36,509 nt of DNA from an uncultured Candidatus Saccharibacteria bacterium. GTDB lineage: Bacteria > Patescibacteriota > Saccharimonadia > Saccharimonadales > Saccharimonadaceae. This document shows, in pieces, positions 7,243-15,322 of the stretch. Numbering within the stretch: the first letter of the stretch is position 1; every line of letters begins with the position of its first letter. Below the pieces are notes generated by a model. That model was given only the letters and a program-made list of their open reading frames with translations. It searched no databases and was not told the DNA's origin. A program made the translations under genes and the position numbers. The DNA is taken from assembly GCA_944391325.1 (NCBI GenBank), contig CALXTC010000008.1, forward strand, positions 1-36,509. Direction: 5' to 3'.

Positions 7243-8787
7243 ATGGTAAACACTAATGACAGGGGGTCATTGGCTGATCGAACTCGTTTGGTAGTACCAA
7301 AAATACACGAGTCGGTTTGGGCGTCGTCGAATCGCCAGCAATCTACCCCACGACAAGATATTGTTGCCCAGGATGTAGTTGTTAAACATCCAGTGGCTAG
7401 TGAAGTTGTTAAGCCGGTTGTTAGACCAGCTCAAATTCAACACCGTCAGGGCGGCTATGCCCGACCTACGTTCGCTAACTCGGCCCAGTCCCAGCCTAAG
7501 GTGATGATGACTCGTCGCAGCAGTCAGACTATTAGCCCGATTGTCGATAATCAGGCTGGTTTCATGCCAACTATTCCACAATACAAGACTGAGCAACCAG
7601 CTACCAAGCCAGTCCAACATCGTGTTACGCCCAAGGTTAATGTGCATCCCGCCAGCAAATTGAGCGAGGCTGATCGACAGGCTATTGTTAAGCGTGCGGC
7701 CCAGGTGCGCGAACAGGCTCGTCGCCAGGCGGAGGCCAAGGCTAAGGCTGATGCGTTGGCTAAAATGCAGTCCATGGTTGACAAGCAAAATGCTAGTAAG
7801 CGTCAGGCTAATAGTTTGACTAGCGTAATGATGCGATCGGCCGATGCCGGTAAGCAGCCGAACCAGGGCAAGCATGAATTGGCGTCTCCTGCTGTTAATA
7901 TCTTTGCTCCTGCCGCTGTTAATCCTGTATCTACTAAGAAGTCTGTCTCCACTCTTGCTAGTTCTACCAACACTCAGGCAACTAAGGCTGAGTCCAGCCA
8001 CAATAATCTCAATGACGCTAATATACAGGTTAACCAGGCTGGTGCTATGGCGGTATCGCAACCAAACTTCTGGCAGCGATTGGCTGGCGCCAAGATTACT
8101 TTTTCATTCAAGTTTAACAAGCAACGTTTCTTTACAGTGTTGCGCTATTTGGCAGTTATCGTCATTATCGCGGCTAGTGGCTATCTAGCTTGGGACACCT
8201 ATATGACGAATCGTGCAGTCAAGGAAAACTTTAGTGGTGACAATGTAGCTGCGGCCATGTCGATTGCCGGCGCTAATCCAGCCACTGCCGACCAAACTGC
8301 CGTTAGTCAAGAGGACAAGGCGGCCTATACCGTGCCGGCTGACCAGCCTCGAATGATTTATATTCCAGCAATTGGTGTTAATGCCAGGGTGATGAGTGTT
8401 GGTGTCAACAGCAAGGGTAATATTGATACCCCAGCTAACTTGAACGATACCGCCTGGTATGATGGTAGCGCCAAGCCGGGTCAAGATGGTCAGGTCTTTA
8501 TCGATGGTCATACCTCGTTCTCTAATTCGTTGTACGCTGCCTTTAATGATTTGCCTAAACTTCATCAGGGCGACTTAATTACCATCGAAAAGGGTAATGG
8601 CGAGAAAATTAATTATCGTGTTTCAGCCGTCGAGACAGTTGACGCCGACAAGGTTGATATGGGCAAGGCTCTAAACCCACCAGAGGGTGCAACCAAGGGG
8701 TTAACCCTGATGACCTGCACCGGAACGTTCAACTATCGCACCCAGACAGCTGATAAGCGACTAGTAGTTTACGCGGTTCAGGAATAG
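7243..8787 (+). CDS. Sortase (class E/F-like) with long cytoplasmic N-terminal region
   Basis: Sortases are membrane-bound cysteine transpeptidases that join surface proteins to the cell wall or to each other. The 514-residue product has an unusual N-terminal region of about 280 residues, rich in Gln, Ala, Val and Pro with an Ala/Lys/Arg helix near 145-175. One membrane segment follows (about 300-320), then the sortase barrel. The catalytic triad is visible: His423 in DGHTS, Cys492 in LMTCTG, and Arg506 in DKRLVV. The TC-TG-F-layout is closer to class F than to class A. The start is supported by AGGAGACAAAA. It is followed after 22 bases by ftsE, so it is probably in an operon with ftsEX. No LPXTG substrate is seen in this window. 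Confidence 0.9.
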   Translation: MVNTNDRGSLADRTRLVVPKIHESVWASSNRQQSTPRQDIVAQDVVVKHPVASEVVKPVVRPAQIQHRQGGYARPTFANSAQSQPKVMMTRRSSQTISPIVDNQAGFMPTIPQYKTEQPATKPVQHRVTPKVNVHPASKLSEADRQAIVKRAAQVREQARRQAEAKAKADALAKMQSMVDKQNASKRQANSLTSVMMRSADAGKQPNQGKHELASPAVNIFAPAAVNPVSTKKSVSTLASSTNTQATKAESSHNNLNDANIQVNQAGAMAVSQPNFWQRLAGAKITFSFKFNKQRFFTVLRYLAVIVIIAASGYLAWDTYMTNRAVKENFSGDNVAAAMSIAGANPATADQTAVSQEDKAAYTVPADQPRMIYIPAIGVNARVMSVGVNSKGNIDTPANLNDTAWYDGSAKPGQDGQVFIDGHTSFSNSLYAAFNDLPKLHQGDLITIEKGNGEKINYRVSAVETVDADKVDMGKALNPPEGATKGLTLMTCTGTFNYRTQTADKRLVVYAVQE

Positions 8788-8809
8788 AAATTAGAAGGAG
8801 TGTTGTTTA

Positions 8810-9562
8810 ATGGATAAAAAGATAAATCTAGATACGGAAGGGGGGCGACCAATCGTTAGGGCACGGTCAATGATTATGATGGACCGGGTTAGTAAACGAT
8901 ACGACAAAGGTTCACCGTTGGCACTAGATAAGGTGACGTTGAGCATCGCACCACGAGAATTTGCCATAATTATCGGTGCGTCTGGTGCCGGCAAATCCAC
9001 ACTACTAAAGATGCTGACGCGTGAGGAAAAACCTGATTCTGGTAAAATCGTCGTCGGCGGCATTGATTACGATACGTTAGACGATCGTGATATTCCTTTG
9101 TTACGCCGTCGAATTGGGGTGATCTTTCAGGACTTCAAACTGCTACCTAACCGAACTGTTTTTGAGAATGTGGCTCTGAGCCTAGAAATTTCGGGTCATT
9201 CTAATCGGGAAATTCGGGATAATGTGCCACGAATGCTAGAGGTTGTTGGCTTGCGTAGCAAGCAGGACAAATTCCCCAATCAGTTATCCGGTGGCGAAAA
9301 ACAACGTGTTGCCATTGCCAGGGCGATGGTGCGCCAACCAAAGATTTTGTTTGCTGACGAGCCGACCGGCAACTTGGATGCTCGCAATACCTGGGAGATT
9401 GTCAAATTGTTGTTAAAGATTAATAAGTTCGGCACAACCGTGGTTCTCATTACCCATTCAGACGAGATTGTTCGCCGACTGAACACTAGAACTATCACCA
9501 TTGACCACGGTCGGGTAGTGAACGATGTTCAACACGGCGGGGAGGTAAAGAATGAGCGCTAA
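8810..9562 (+). CDS. ftsE: Cell-division ABC transporter ATP-binding protein FtsE
   Basis: FtsE is the cytoplasmic ATPase of the FtsEX complex, which relays cell-division state across the membrane to activate peptidoglycan hydrolases. The 250-residue protein has Walker A GASGAGKST (residues 56-64), signature LSGGEKQRVAIARA, Walker B ILFADEPTGNLD and the switch histidine in LITHSDE. An N-terminal extension of about 23 residues precedes the ABC domain. The Shine-Dalgarno AGAAGGAG lies 8-10 bases upstream. ftsX overlaps its end by 11 bases, giving translational coupling. Confidence 0.94.
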   Translation: MDKKINLDTEGGRPIVRARSMIMMDRVSKRYDKGSPLALDKVTLSIAPREFAIIIGASGAGKSTLLKMLTREEKPDSGKIVVGGIDYDTLDDRDIPLLRRRIGVIFQDFKLLPNRTVFENVALSLEISGHSNREIRDNVPRMLEVVGLRSKQDKFPNQLSGGEKQRVAIARAMVRQPKILFADEPTGNLDARNTWEIVKLLLKINKFGTTVVLITHSDEIVRRLNTRTITIDHGRVVNDVQHGGEVKNER

Positions 9563-10538
9563 GAAAGAGCTAAAAAAGGAACGTCTGGTAAATAATCAGC
9601 GACGTCGCACGTTCTTAACCTGGACTAGGGTGGTGCGATATGGTCTGCGTAATTTCACTCGTAATGCCTGGCTGACAGTTGCGGCAACAGTGGTGATGAC
9701 AATTACCTTGCTAATTATTCTAGTGACAGCTGTGGCCAGTTCAGTATTGAGCGAAACAATCGCCAGCCAAAAGGACAAAATGGAACTGTCCTTTTACATT
9801 CGCTATGATGCCGACGAAGATGTCCTTAGGAACTTAACTGGTAAATTACGCATTCAACCAAACGTGCAAAGTGTCGATATTAGTACCAGCGAGGAAGAGT
9901 ACAAGAAGGCCTCTAAGGACAACGCCGAGGCTTGGTCAGAGGTAGTTAGCCAGGGGATTGCCCCTACGTTAGCCTCGGTAATTCACGTCAAGTTAGATGA
10001 TATGGAACAGCGCGATGTTATTGAGAATTTTGTTGACAAAGACCCGCAGTTCCAGGAGTGGATTGACACTAGTGTCACAGAGTTGCAAGATGTCGAGGCT
10101 CGGCAGGAAACCATTGATAAGTTATCTAACATCATGAGTTATGCCAGCCGTGCTGGTGCGGTCGCTGCGGCTATTTTCATCGTTATTTCGGTGCTAATTA
10201 TCTTTAACACCATTCGTATGACTATCTTTAGTCGCCGAGATGAAATTAGCATGGAGCGATCTATCGGGGCAGATAACTACTTTATTCGTGGTCCATTCCT
10301 AGTCGAGGCTGAGTTATACGGGATTATCGCCGCCGTTCTAGCGATGGCTATTGGTTATCTGGCAGTGTCGAAAATTTTGCCAAGTTTGGGCAGTTACATC
10401 GAGGTTGCTAAAACTCAGGCTATATTTAACCAATGGTGGTGGGCAATATTGCTGGGAATGCTAGTGTTAGGCTTCCTGATCGGCAATTTGTCCGCCCGAA
10501 TGGCACTACACAAATATCTAAAGAAAACTAACTACTAG
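9552..10538 (+). CDS. ftsX: Cell-division protein FtsX, ABC permease
   Basis: FtsX is the membrane partner of FtsE. It has four membrane segments (about residues 37-60, 200-222, 247-275 and 297-320), with the large extracytoplasmic domain between the first two. In Gram-positives that loop contacts the hydrolase (PcsB, CwlO or RipC). The cytoplasmic N-terminus is basic, and the conserved IFNTIRMTIFSRRDEI stretch follows the second segment. Shine-Dalgarno GGGAGG precedes the ATG, which overlaps ftsE. The next gene encodes a coiled-coil/CHAP exported protein, the expected partner. Confidence 0.94.
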   Translation: MSAKKELKKERLVNNQRRRTFLTWTRVVRYGLRNFTRNAWLTVAATVVMTITLLIILVTAVASSVLSETIASQKDKMELSFYIRYDADEDVLRNLTGKLRIQPNVQSVDISTSEEEYKKASKDNAEAWSEVVSQGIAPTLASVIHVKLDDMEQRDVIENFVDKDPQFQEWIDTSVTELQDVEARQETIDKLSNIMSYASRAGAVAAAIFIVISVLIIFNTIRMTIFSRRDEISMERSIGADNYFIRGPFLVEAELYGIIAAVLAMAIGYLAVSKILPSLGSYIEVAKTQAIFNQWWWAILLGMLVLGFLIGNLSARMALHKYLKKTNY

Positions 10539-10551
10539 ACTGGTTGATGTC

Positions 10552-10580
10552 TTGCAAAATAAACATTAGCAATATAAAAT
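10552..10580 (+). promoter_or_regulatory. Promoter of the CHAP hydrolase gene
   Basis: TTGCAA (10552-10557), a 17-bp spacer, then TAAAAT (10575-10580), followed by a short leader with AAAGGAGGG before the ATG at 10611. Confidence 0.65.
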
Positions 10581-10610
10581 TACAATAACGAGCCTAATAA
10601 AGGAGGGTTT

Positions 10611-11834
10611 ATGAGGTTCCACCACAACAACTCAACCGGGACAACATCGTCCCGCCGAACTAAATGCCACCGCGGTAATATACTTCGTGGCAACTGTCGC
10701 CGTGTAATGATTCTGGGCGCAGTGGTTGTCTTTACCATTGCTAGTTGTCTGTCGATGTTTAACACTCAGGCACCGACGGCATATGCCCGTGATTACGATG
10801 CCGAGATTAAGGCACTGCAAAATCAGATCGATGACTATAATAAACGGGCTAGCGAACTATCTGCCCAGGCTGATACCTTGCAGGGCAAGATTAATGAATT
10901 ACAGAATCAGCAGGCCTCTATTCAGGCGCAGATTGATCTCAGCGAGGCTGAAAAGGCTCAGTTGGAACAACAAATAGCTGATGCCGAGGCAAAGATTAAG
11001 GCGCAGGCTGCTGCTCTAGGCGAAACCCTCAAAACTCAGTATTACAGCAACCAGACATCAGCGCTGGATATCCTGATGAATAGTGATTCGGTCAGCGATT
11101 ATGTTGATCGTCAGACTAGGCAACAATCAATGAGCGACCAAATTACAGAAACTGTCAACGAAATCAAGCAGGCCAAGGCTGATTTAGAGAGTAAAAAGGC
11201 TGAGGTCGAGGAGCTGATTTCTCGTCAGAATGCTCAAAAGCAGGATTTGGCCGACAGTCAGGCTGAACAACAGGCGTTGTTAAATCAGACGCAGGGGCAA
11301 GAGGATAAGTATCGTGAACTAACCGATGCTAATAACGCCAAGATTGAACAACTACGCAAGGAACAGGCTGAGGAAATCGCCCGACGCTTAGCTGCTGCAA
11401 ATAATAGTGGTTCAACCATATACTATAACAATGGTGCTAGTTGCGGTGGTGGTTATCCAGCCTACCTGTGTAATGCGCCTAAGGACTCATTGGTTGACCC
11501 ATGGGGCATGTATAGTCGCGAATGTGTTAGTTACGCTGCCTTTAAGGTTGCCTCAACCTATGGTTGGCCAAATTACTGGGCACGCGGTGGCAATAACGCC
11601 AATCAGTGGCCAGGCAAGGCTGATCGCTATGGTATTCCTCGCGGTAGCACGCCCAAGGTTGGTTCAGTCGCAGTGATGATGTCGGGTTATTACGGTCATG
11701 TGGCTTGGGTCGAGGAGGTTCATGGCAATCGCATCGTGGTCAGTGATTACAACAGCGATATGCGGGGTAATTATGCTCGCTATGAGACTTCGGCTTCAGC
11801 CTTTGACACTTATATCTACTTTGACCAAAGTTAG
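10611..11834 (+). CDS. Exported coiled-coil CHAP-domain peptidoglycan hydrolase (PcsB-like)
   Basis: The 407-residue product starts with a long basic stretch and a hydrophobic signal segment (about residues 33-50) with an ATAYA-like cleavage region. A coiled coil rich in Gln, Ala and Glu runs over about residues 58-265. A C-terminal CHAP domain spans about residues 275-405. The catalytic pair is visible: Cys305 in RECVSYAAFK and His363 in YGHVAWVEE. CHAP enzymes cut peptidoglycan as amidases or endopeptidases. The coiled-coil plus CHAP layout is that of PcsB, which FtsEX activates in streptococci. Its position directly after ftsEX supports the same role in daughter-cell separation. It has its own promoter and Shine-Dalgarno and a terminator after it. 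The name pcsB is not given because only the architecture supports it. Confidence 0.9.
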   Translation: MRFHHNNSTGTTSSRRTKCHRGNILRGNCRRVMILGAVVVFTIASCLSMFNTQAPTAYARDYDAEIKALQNQIDDYNKRASELSAQADTLQGKINELQNQQASIQAQIDLSEAEKAQLEQQIADAEAKIKAQAAALGETLKTQYYSNQTSALDILMNSDSVSDYVDRQTRQQSMSDQITETVNEIKQAKADLESKKAEVEELISRQNAQKQDLADSQAEQQALLNQTQGQEDKYRELTDANNAKIEQLRKEQAEEIARRLAAANNSGSTIYYNNGASCGGGYPAYLCNAPKDSLVDPWGMYSRECVSYAAFKVASTYGWPNYWARGGNNANQWPGKADRYGIPRGSTPKVGSVAVMMSGYYGHVAWVEEVHGNRIVVSDYNSDMRGNYARYETSASAFDTYIYFDQS

Positions 11835-11858
11835 TTCTAATTATTGGCAAATTGATTT

Positions 11859-11884
11859 GGCACCCGTTAGATCGGGTGCCTTTC
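11859..11884 (+). terminator. Intrinsic terminator after the CHAP gene
   Basis: GGCACCCG (11859-11866) pairs with CGGGTGCC (11873-11880), followed by a short T run. The tail is weak. Confidence 0.6.
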
Positions 11885-11903
11885 AGCAATCTTAAAGTGA
11901 TTG

Positions 11904-11912
11904 TGGTAAAAT
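11904..11912 (+). promoter_or_regulatory. Extended -10 promoter of the S41 protease gene (leaderless)
   Basis: TGG-TAAAAT ends 7 bases before the GTG start at 11920. There is no Shine-Dalgarno. Confidence 0.6.
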
Positions 11913-11919
11913 TATAGTT

Positions 11920-13203
11920 GTGAAACGAGAGAAAACAGGTGAGAAAAATACAGATACTAGCGCTAATCACGAGCCTCTAGTGCCAGTGGTTAAATACGAC
12001 GATCGGGGGTCGGCTCCACATAGCATTCATCCAGCTAAAATGGATCGAACCAGCAAATTTAGCATCGGTATCCTGGGCTGTTTAATTGTGGCGCTTTTAA
12101 CTGGTGTTATTGGCTTTACTATCGGCACTAGATTACAGAATTTGTCGGCAACTCAGTTGGACTATTCGAGATTAGCCGAGGTCTACAATGTTCTGAGCGC
12201 AAAATATGACGGCAAATTGGACAAGGACAAGTTGCTAGAGGGGGCCTTAAAGGGCATGGTGGCTGGTACCGGCGATATTTATACCGAGTATATGACAGCC
12301 GAGGAATATAGCCTGCTAGAAACTGATTTATCTGGTGAACTAAACGGCATCGGGGTCGAGATTGGAATGAACGATGATGGATTATTGAGTGTAATCTCAA
12401 CGCTTGATGATAGCCCGGCCAAAGAGGCTGGTCTGCTGGCTGGTGATTTAATTGAAAAGGTTGATGGTGAGGACGCTACCGGCTGGACTACTAGCCAGGC
12501 GGCGGCCAAAATTAGGGGCGAAAAGGGCACAAAGGTCAAGATAACTGTCGTGCGCGACAGCGAGGAGAAGGAATTCGAGGTTGAGCGCCAAAAAATTGAG
12601 AACCCTAGTGTTAAGTGGGAAATTGACGATGACCGAATTGGCTATATTCGCATTTCCACCTTTGGCGACGATACGGCAATGTTGGCACAGGAGGCAGCAG
12701 AGGACTTCGTGGCTAACAACGTCCGGGGTATTATCTTGGACTTGCGCAGTAACACGGGTGGTTATGTTGACGCCGCCCAGGCAGTGACCAGTCTGTGGCT
12801 GAATAAGGGTGAAACTATCACGCAGGAGCGAGCCGGCAGTCAGACCCTGGCAACGGTTAAGGCGACTGGTGGCAATATCCTAAAGGATATCCAAACAGTG
12901 GTGCTGATCGATGGTGCTACGGCTAGTGCCAGTGAGATAACCGCTGGCGCTTTGCGTGATAACGCTGGGGCTAAGTTAGTTGGTTATCAGTCATACGGCA
13001 AGGGGTTAGTCCAAGAGGTCATCGAACTAAATAGTGGCGACTATCTAAAGGTGACGATTGCTAAATGGTATACACCAAACGGTGACAACATCAACGAGGA
13101 GGGGCTAAAGCCAGATGAGGAGATCGAGATGACATCGGCGCAGTATAATTCTGGCGACGATACTCAGCGTGAGCGAGCCAAGGAGATGTTGTTAGAGCAG
13201 TAG
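11920..13203 (+). CDS. S41 family C-terminal processing peptidase
   Basis: CtpA/Prc-type serine proteases trim or degrade extracytoplasmic proteins, often those controlling cell-wall hydrolases. The 427-residue product has one N-terminal membrane anchor (about residues 46-70). A PDZ domain covers about residues 145-215, with DSPAKEAGLLAGDLIEKVDG, and the S41 catalytic core follows. The Ser-Lys dyad is Ser336 in TASASEI and Lys361 in SYGKGLVQ, 25 residues apart as in characterised CtpB. The GTG start is chosen because it sits 7 bases after an extended -10. Its position after the CHAP hydrolase gene may mean it processes that enzyme; this is inference. Confidence 0.93.
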   Translation: MKREKTGEKNTDTSANHEPLVPVVKYDDRGSAPHSIHPAKMDRTSKFSIGILGCLIVALLTGVIGFTIGTRLQNLSATQLDYSRLAEVYNVLSAKYDGKLDKDKLLEGALKGMVAGTGDIYTEYMTAEEYSLLETDLSGELNGIGVEIGMNDDGLLSVISTLDDSPAKEAGLLAGDLIEKVDGEDATGWTTSQAAAKIRGEKGTKVKITVVRDSEEKEFEVERQKIENPSVKWEIDDDRIGYIRISTFGDDTAMLAQEAAEDFVANNVRGIILDLRSNTGGYVDAAQAVTSLWLNKGETITQERAGSQTLATVKATGGNILKDIQTVVLIDGATASASEITAGALRDNAGAKLVGYQSYGKGLVQEVIELNSGDYLKVTIAKWYTPNGDNINEEGLKPDEEIEMTSAQYNSGDDTQRERAKEMLLEQ

Positions 13204-13224
13204 ATGGCGCATAATACTTAATAC

Positions 13225-13253
13225 TTGCGAATCTGGTAAATTACGGTTATACT
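13225..13253 (+). promoter_or_regulatory. Promoter of the response-regulator gene (leaderless)
   Basis: TTGCGA (13225-13230), exactly 17 bp, then TATACT (13248-13253), which ends 7 bases before the ATG. This is the clearest full promoter of the leaderless class. Confidence 0.75.
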
Positions 13254-13260
13254 AAACGTT

Positions 13261-13644
13261 ATGGAAGGCCAAAAGAAAAAGATTTTACTGGTTGAGGACG
13301 ACGATACCTTGGCAGAGGTTTATCGACAGCGCCTAGAGCTAGAGGGTTTTGACGTTCGTCGTAGCAATAACGGCGAGGATGCTCTTAAGGACGCCGTGGA
13401 TTACCACCCTGATTTAATTCTTTTGGACGTGATGATGCCTAGTCTGAACGGCTTTGATGTGCTGGATATTCTACGTAACAGCCCACAGACCCGTAATATT
13501 CACATTATTATGCTGACAGCGCTGTCTCAGCCCAAGGATGCTGAGCGAGCCAAGGAGCTGGGCGCTGATGACTTTTTGGTCAAATCGCAGGTCGTGATTG
13601 GCGACGTGGTTGCTCGCATCAAACACCAGCTAAATATGCTATAG
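13261..13644 (+). CDS. Stand-alone response regulator receiver protein
   Basis: The 127-residue CheY-like protein has only a receiver domain. The acidic pocket is D13/D14, the phosphoacceptor D56 sits in LILLDVMMP, the switch residue is T86 in IIMLTAL, and the conserved lysine is K108 in DDFLVKSQ. No output domain and no adjacent kinase exist, so it must act by protein-protein contact or serve a distant or the degenerate kinase at 18569. It has its own leaderless promoter and a strong terminator. Confidence 0.93.
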   Translation: MEGQKKKILLVEDDDTLAEVYRQRLELEGFDVRRSNNGEDALKDAVDYHPDLILLDVMMPSLNGFDVLDILRNSPQTRNIHIIMLTALSQPKDAERAKELGADDFLVKSQVVIGDVVARIKHQLNML

Positions 13645-13666
13645 ATTACTAAAATTCTCATATATC

Positions 13667-13700
13667 AAAACAGCCCTCGTTCTTGACGGAGGGCTGTTTT
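13667..13700. terminator. Bidirectional intrinsic terminator
   Basis: AAAACAGCCCTC (13667-13678) pairs with GAGGGCTGTTTT (13689-13700), with A- and T-runs on the two sides. It lies between the convergent response regulator (+) and rpmA (-) and can serve both. Confidence 0.85.
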
Positions 13701-13732
13701 AGATACTAAAGCAATGGCTAATTGAATAACCA

Positions 13733-14005
13733 CTATTCAACGGTCACCTGGGTGCGGCGAACGGTTTTGCCAGTAAAGGTGCGAACCTTACGCTGAACAA
13801 ACTTAACTACGCCATCCTGGGCGGCGTGAATGGTAAAGTTGCGGCTAGTGTAGGTACCAGGGCCAGCAATCTTGGTTGCACCAACCTGACGGACGATTAC
13901 CTCGCCAGCGCTAACCTTTTGGCCACCAAAGCGCTTGACACCCAAACGATGGCCAGCATTGTTGTGAATATTCTTGGCGGAACCGCCAGCTTTAACATGA
14001 GACAT
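13733..14005 (-). CDS. rpmA: 50S ribosomal protein bL27
   Basis: bL27 reaches toward the peptidyl-transferase centre of the 50S subunit. The 90-residue product has the family start HVKAGGSAKN, then AGHRLGVKRFGGQKVSAGEVIVRQVG and the DGVVKFVQRK end. No cleavable N-terminal extension of the Firmicutes type is present. A Shine-Dalgarno (AAAGGAG) lies upstream on the minus strand, so unlike many housekeeping genes here it is not leaderless. rplU, its usual neighbour, is not next to it. Confidence 0.95.
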   Translation of the reverse strand: MSHVKAGGSAKNIHNNAGHRLGVKRFGGQKVSAGEVIVRQVGATKIAGPGTYTSRNFTIHAAQDGVVKFVQRKVRTFTGKTVRRTQVTVE

Positions 14006-14040
14006 ACTTAAACAACTCCTTTTTCACTTACTTGTGGTAT

Positions 14041-14069
14041 ATTCTACAAAATAACTAACGTTTTTGCAA
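14041..14069 (-). promoter_or_regulatory. Promoter of rpmA
   Basis: On the minus strand TTGCAA (14069-14064), a 17-bp spacer, then TAGAAT (14046-14041). The -35 overlaps the last codons of the methyltransferase gene. Confidence 0.65.
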
Positions 14070-15239
14070 TACTAATAGCTCGCGACCAACAATTTGGTCA
14101 GGTCGATGGTAAATTAGATTGGCTCCGTCGGTTTGGTTGATAAAACGATGACTATCAAGCTGATTGGTGCAGGGTAGATGATGGATGTGGTCGCGAACGA
14201 ACCATACTGGTACGCCAATACATAAACCGCAGCCTGATGGCAATTGTTTACTAATGTTTGCTAGAAACTTGTCGATGATGATGTTGCAGGCCGTGATATT
14301 GTATTTCAATTCATCAGCGGCTGGTGGGGTGGTGTAGGCTCTACCCAGGTAGGTTTCGGTGGCGATCAAGTTGATCTTGTCGGGGCTAGCCCAGGATTTC
14401 CAATCAAAGGTGGTCGCATCGCCGATGGCGAGGTTGGGCGTAACATCGAGATGCAACATACGGTTTAGCCAGTTGATATTGATCTTTGTATTATTAACCA
14501 TATCTGGATTTAGATCAGTGCCAAAGACATCCATACCCATCAGGGCGGCTTCTTGCAACACGACACCCGTTCCGCAGAATGGGTCCAACAGATTGGCCTC
14601 TTGGATCTGCCCAGATTTACTGGCATGGACGGCTAGGTTAATCATTGTTTGGGCTAATTTGGGCGGCAACATGCCATTGCGGGCATCGCGTCGAGGTCGG
14701 CGACGATCTCGAAAAGTGTAGGCATCAATATCCTGAATGTAGATGGTTCGCCCAACGCATAGCGAAGCTTGGTCAGATGTTTTAATGAAATTGAGTTCTA
14801 TCTTTTTAGGGTTTTGTCCAGATAGACCGTTGTGTAGAATTGTGGCTGCCCCTAGGACGGCATTATTGGTGGGCAGTAGTCTAGTTGAATGACCTAAGCC
14901 CTTAAGGATGCTTTGCAGTTCCTGGCCTAGGCTAATTGCCGAGCGCTTGCTGGCTCTAGGGTCGTAATAGGAAACGCCTAGGGTAATCTTGCCATCAACA
15001 TTGTTAAACAGCTGTCGACATAGGGTCGTCAAATTGCTTTTACTGACGGTAAACTTCTTGTTGACGACTTGGATAATTTTAACTATCGCCCCCAGCCGCT
15101 TGCTGCTGGCTAGGGCGGTCTGACTAGAGATGTCTAGCAGGGCAACATTACTGGCAATTAGCCGAGGCTCCTTCTTATAGACAGCCTGTAGTTCAGCTAG
15201 ACCAATTTCGGGCTGGCGACCCAGAATAAACGCAATCAT
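14055..15239 (-). CDS. THUMP/TRM11-type RNA methyltransferase
   Basis: The 394-residue product has an N-terminal THUMP-like half and a C-terminal Rossmann methyltransferase half of the TRM11/UPF0020 type. Relatives methylate guanine N2 in tRNA (TrmG10/Trm11) or in 23S rRNA. The SAM-binding motif LLDPFCGTGVVLQEA and the acidic DVFGTDLNPDM are clear. The usual catalytic motif DPPYG is not present; the equivalent position reads TETYLGRAYTTPP. It may be a variant active site, so the target base is uncertain. The ATG lies 8 bases downstream of a TATAAT on the minus strand, fitting leaderless transcription. rpmA follows on the same strand with its own promoter. Confidence 0.85.
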   Translation of the reverse strand: MIAFILGRQPEIGLAELQAVYKKEPRLIASNVALLDISSQTALASSKRLGAIVKIIQVVNKKFTVSKSNLTTLCRQLFNNVDGKITLGVSYYDPRASKRSAISLGQELQSILKGLGHSTRLLPTNNAVLGAATILHNGLSGQNPKKIELNFIKTSDQASLCVGRTIYIQDIDAYTFRDRRRPRRDARNGMLPPKLAQTMINLAVHASKSGQIQEANLLDPFCGTGVVLQEAALMGMDVFGTDLNPDMVNNTKININWLNRMLHLDVTPNLAIGDATTFDWKSWASPDKINLIATETYLGRAYTTPPAADELKYNITACNIIIDKFLANISKQLPSGCGLCIGVPVWFVRDHIHHLPCTNQLDSHRFINQTDGANLIYHRPDQIVGRELLVLQKR

Positions 15240-15247
15240 TTACCTAA

Positions 15248-15253
15248 ATTATA
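15248..15253 (-). promoter_or_regulatory. -10 element of the methyltransferase gene (leaderless)
   Basis: TATAAT on the minus strand ends 8 bases before the ATG at 15239. Confidence 0.55.
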
Positions 15254-15310
15254 ACGCATTGTAATGCGAGCAGTAATGGCGAAGACTGATGTGTAGGTGA
15301 TGATATGTAG

Positions 15311-15316
15311 TATAAT
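15311..15316 (+). promoter_or_regulatory. -10 element of the flippase-like gene (leaderless)
   Basis: A perfect TATAAT ends 6 bases before the ATG at 15323. It stands about 60 bp from the divergent methyltransferase promoter. Confidence 0.6.
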
Positions 15317-15322
15317 GTGCTT

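Noticed and set aside
7267-8061. 264-codon open frame on the minus strand
   Set aside because: It is antisense to the low-complexity N-terminal region of the sortase gene, has no promoter or Shine-Dalgarno, and its composition is that of a shadow frame.
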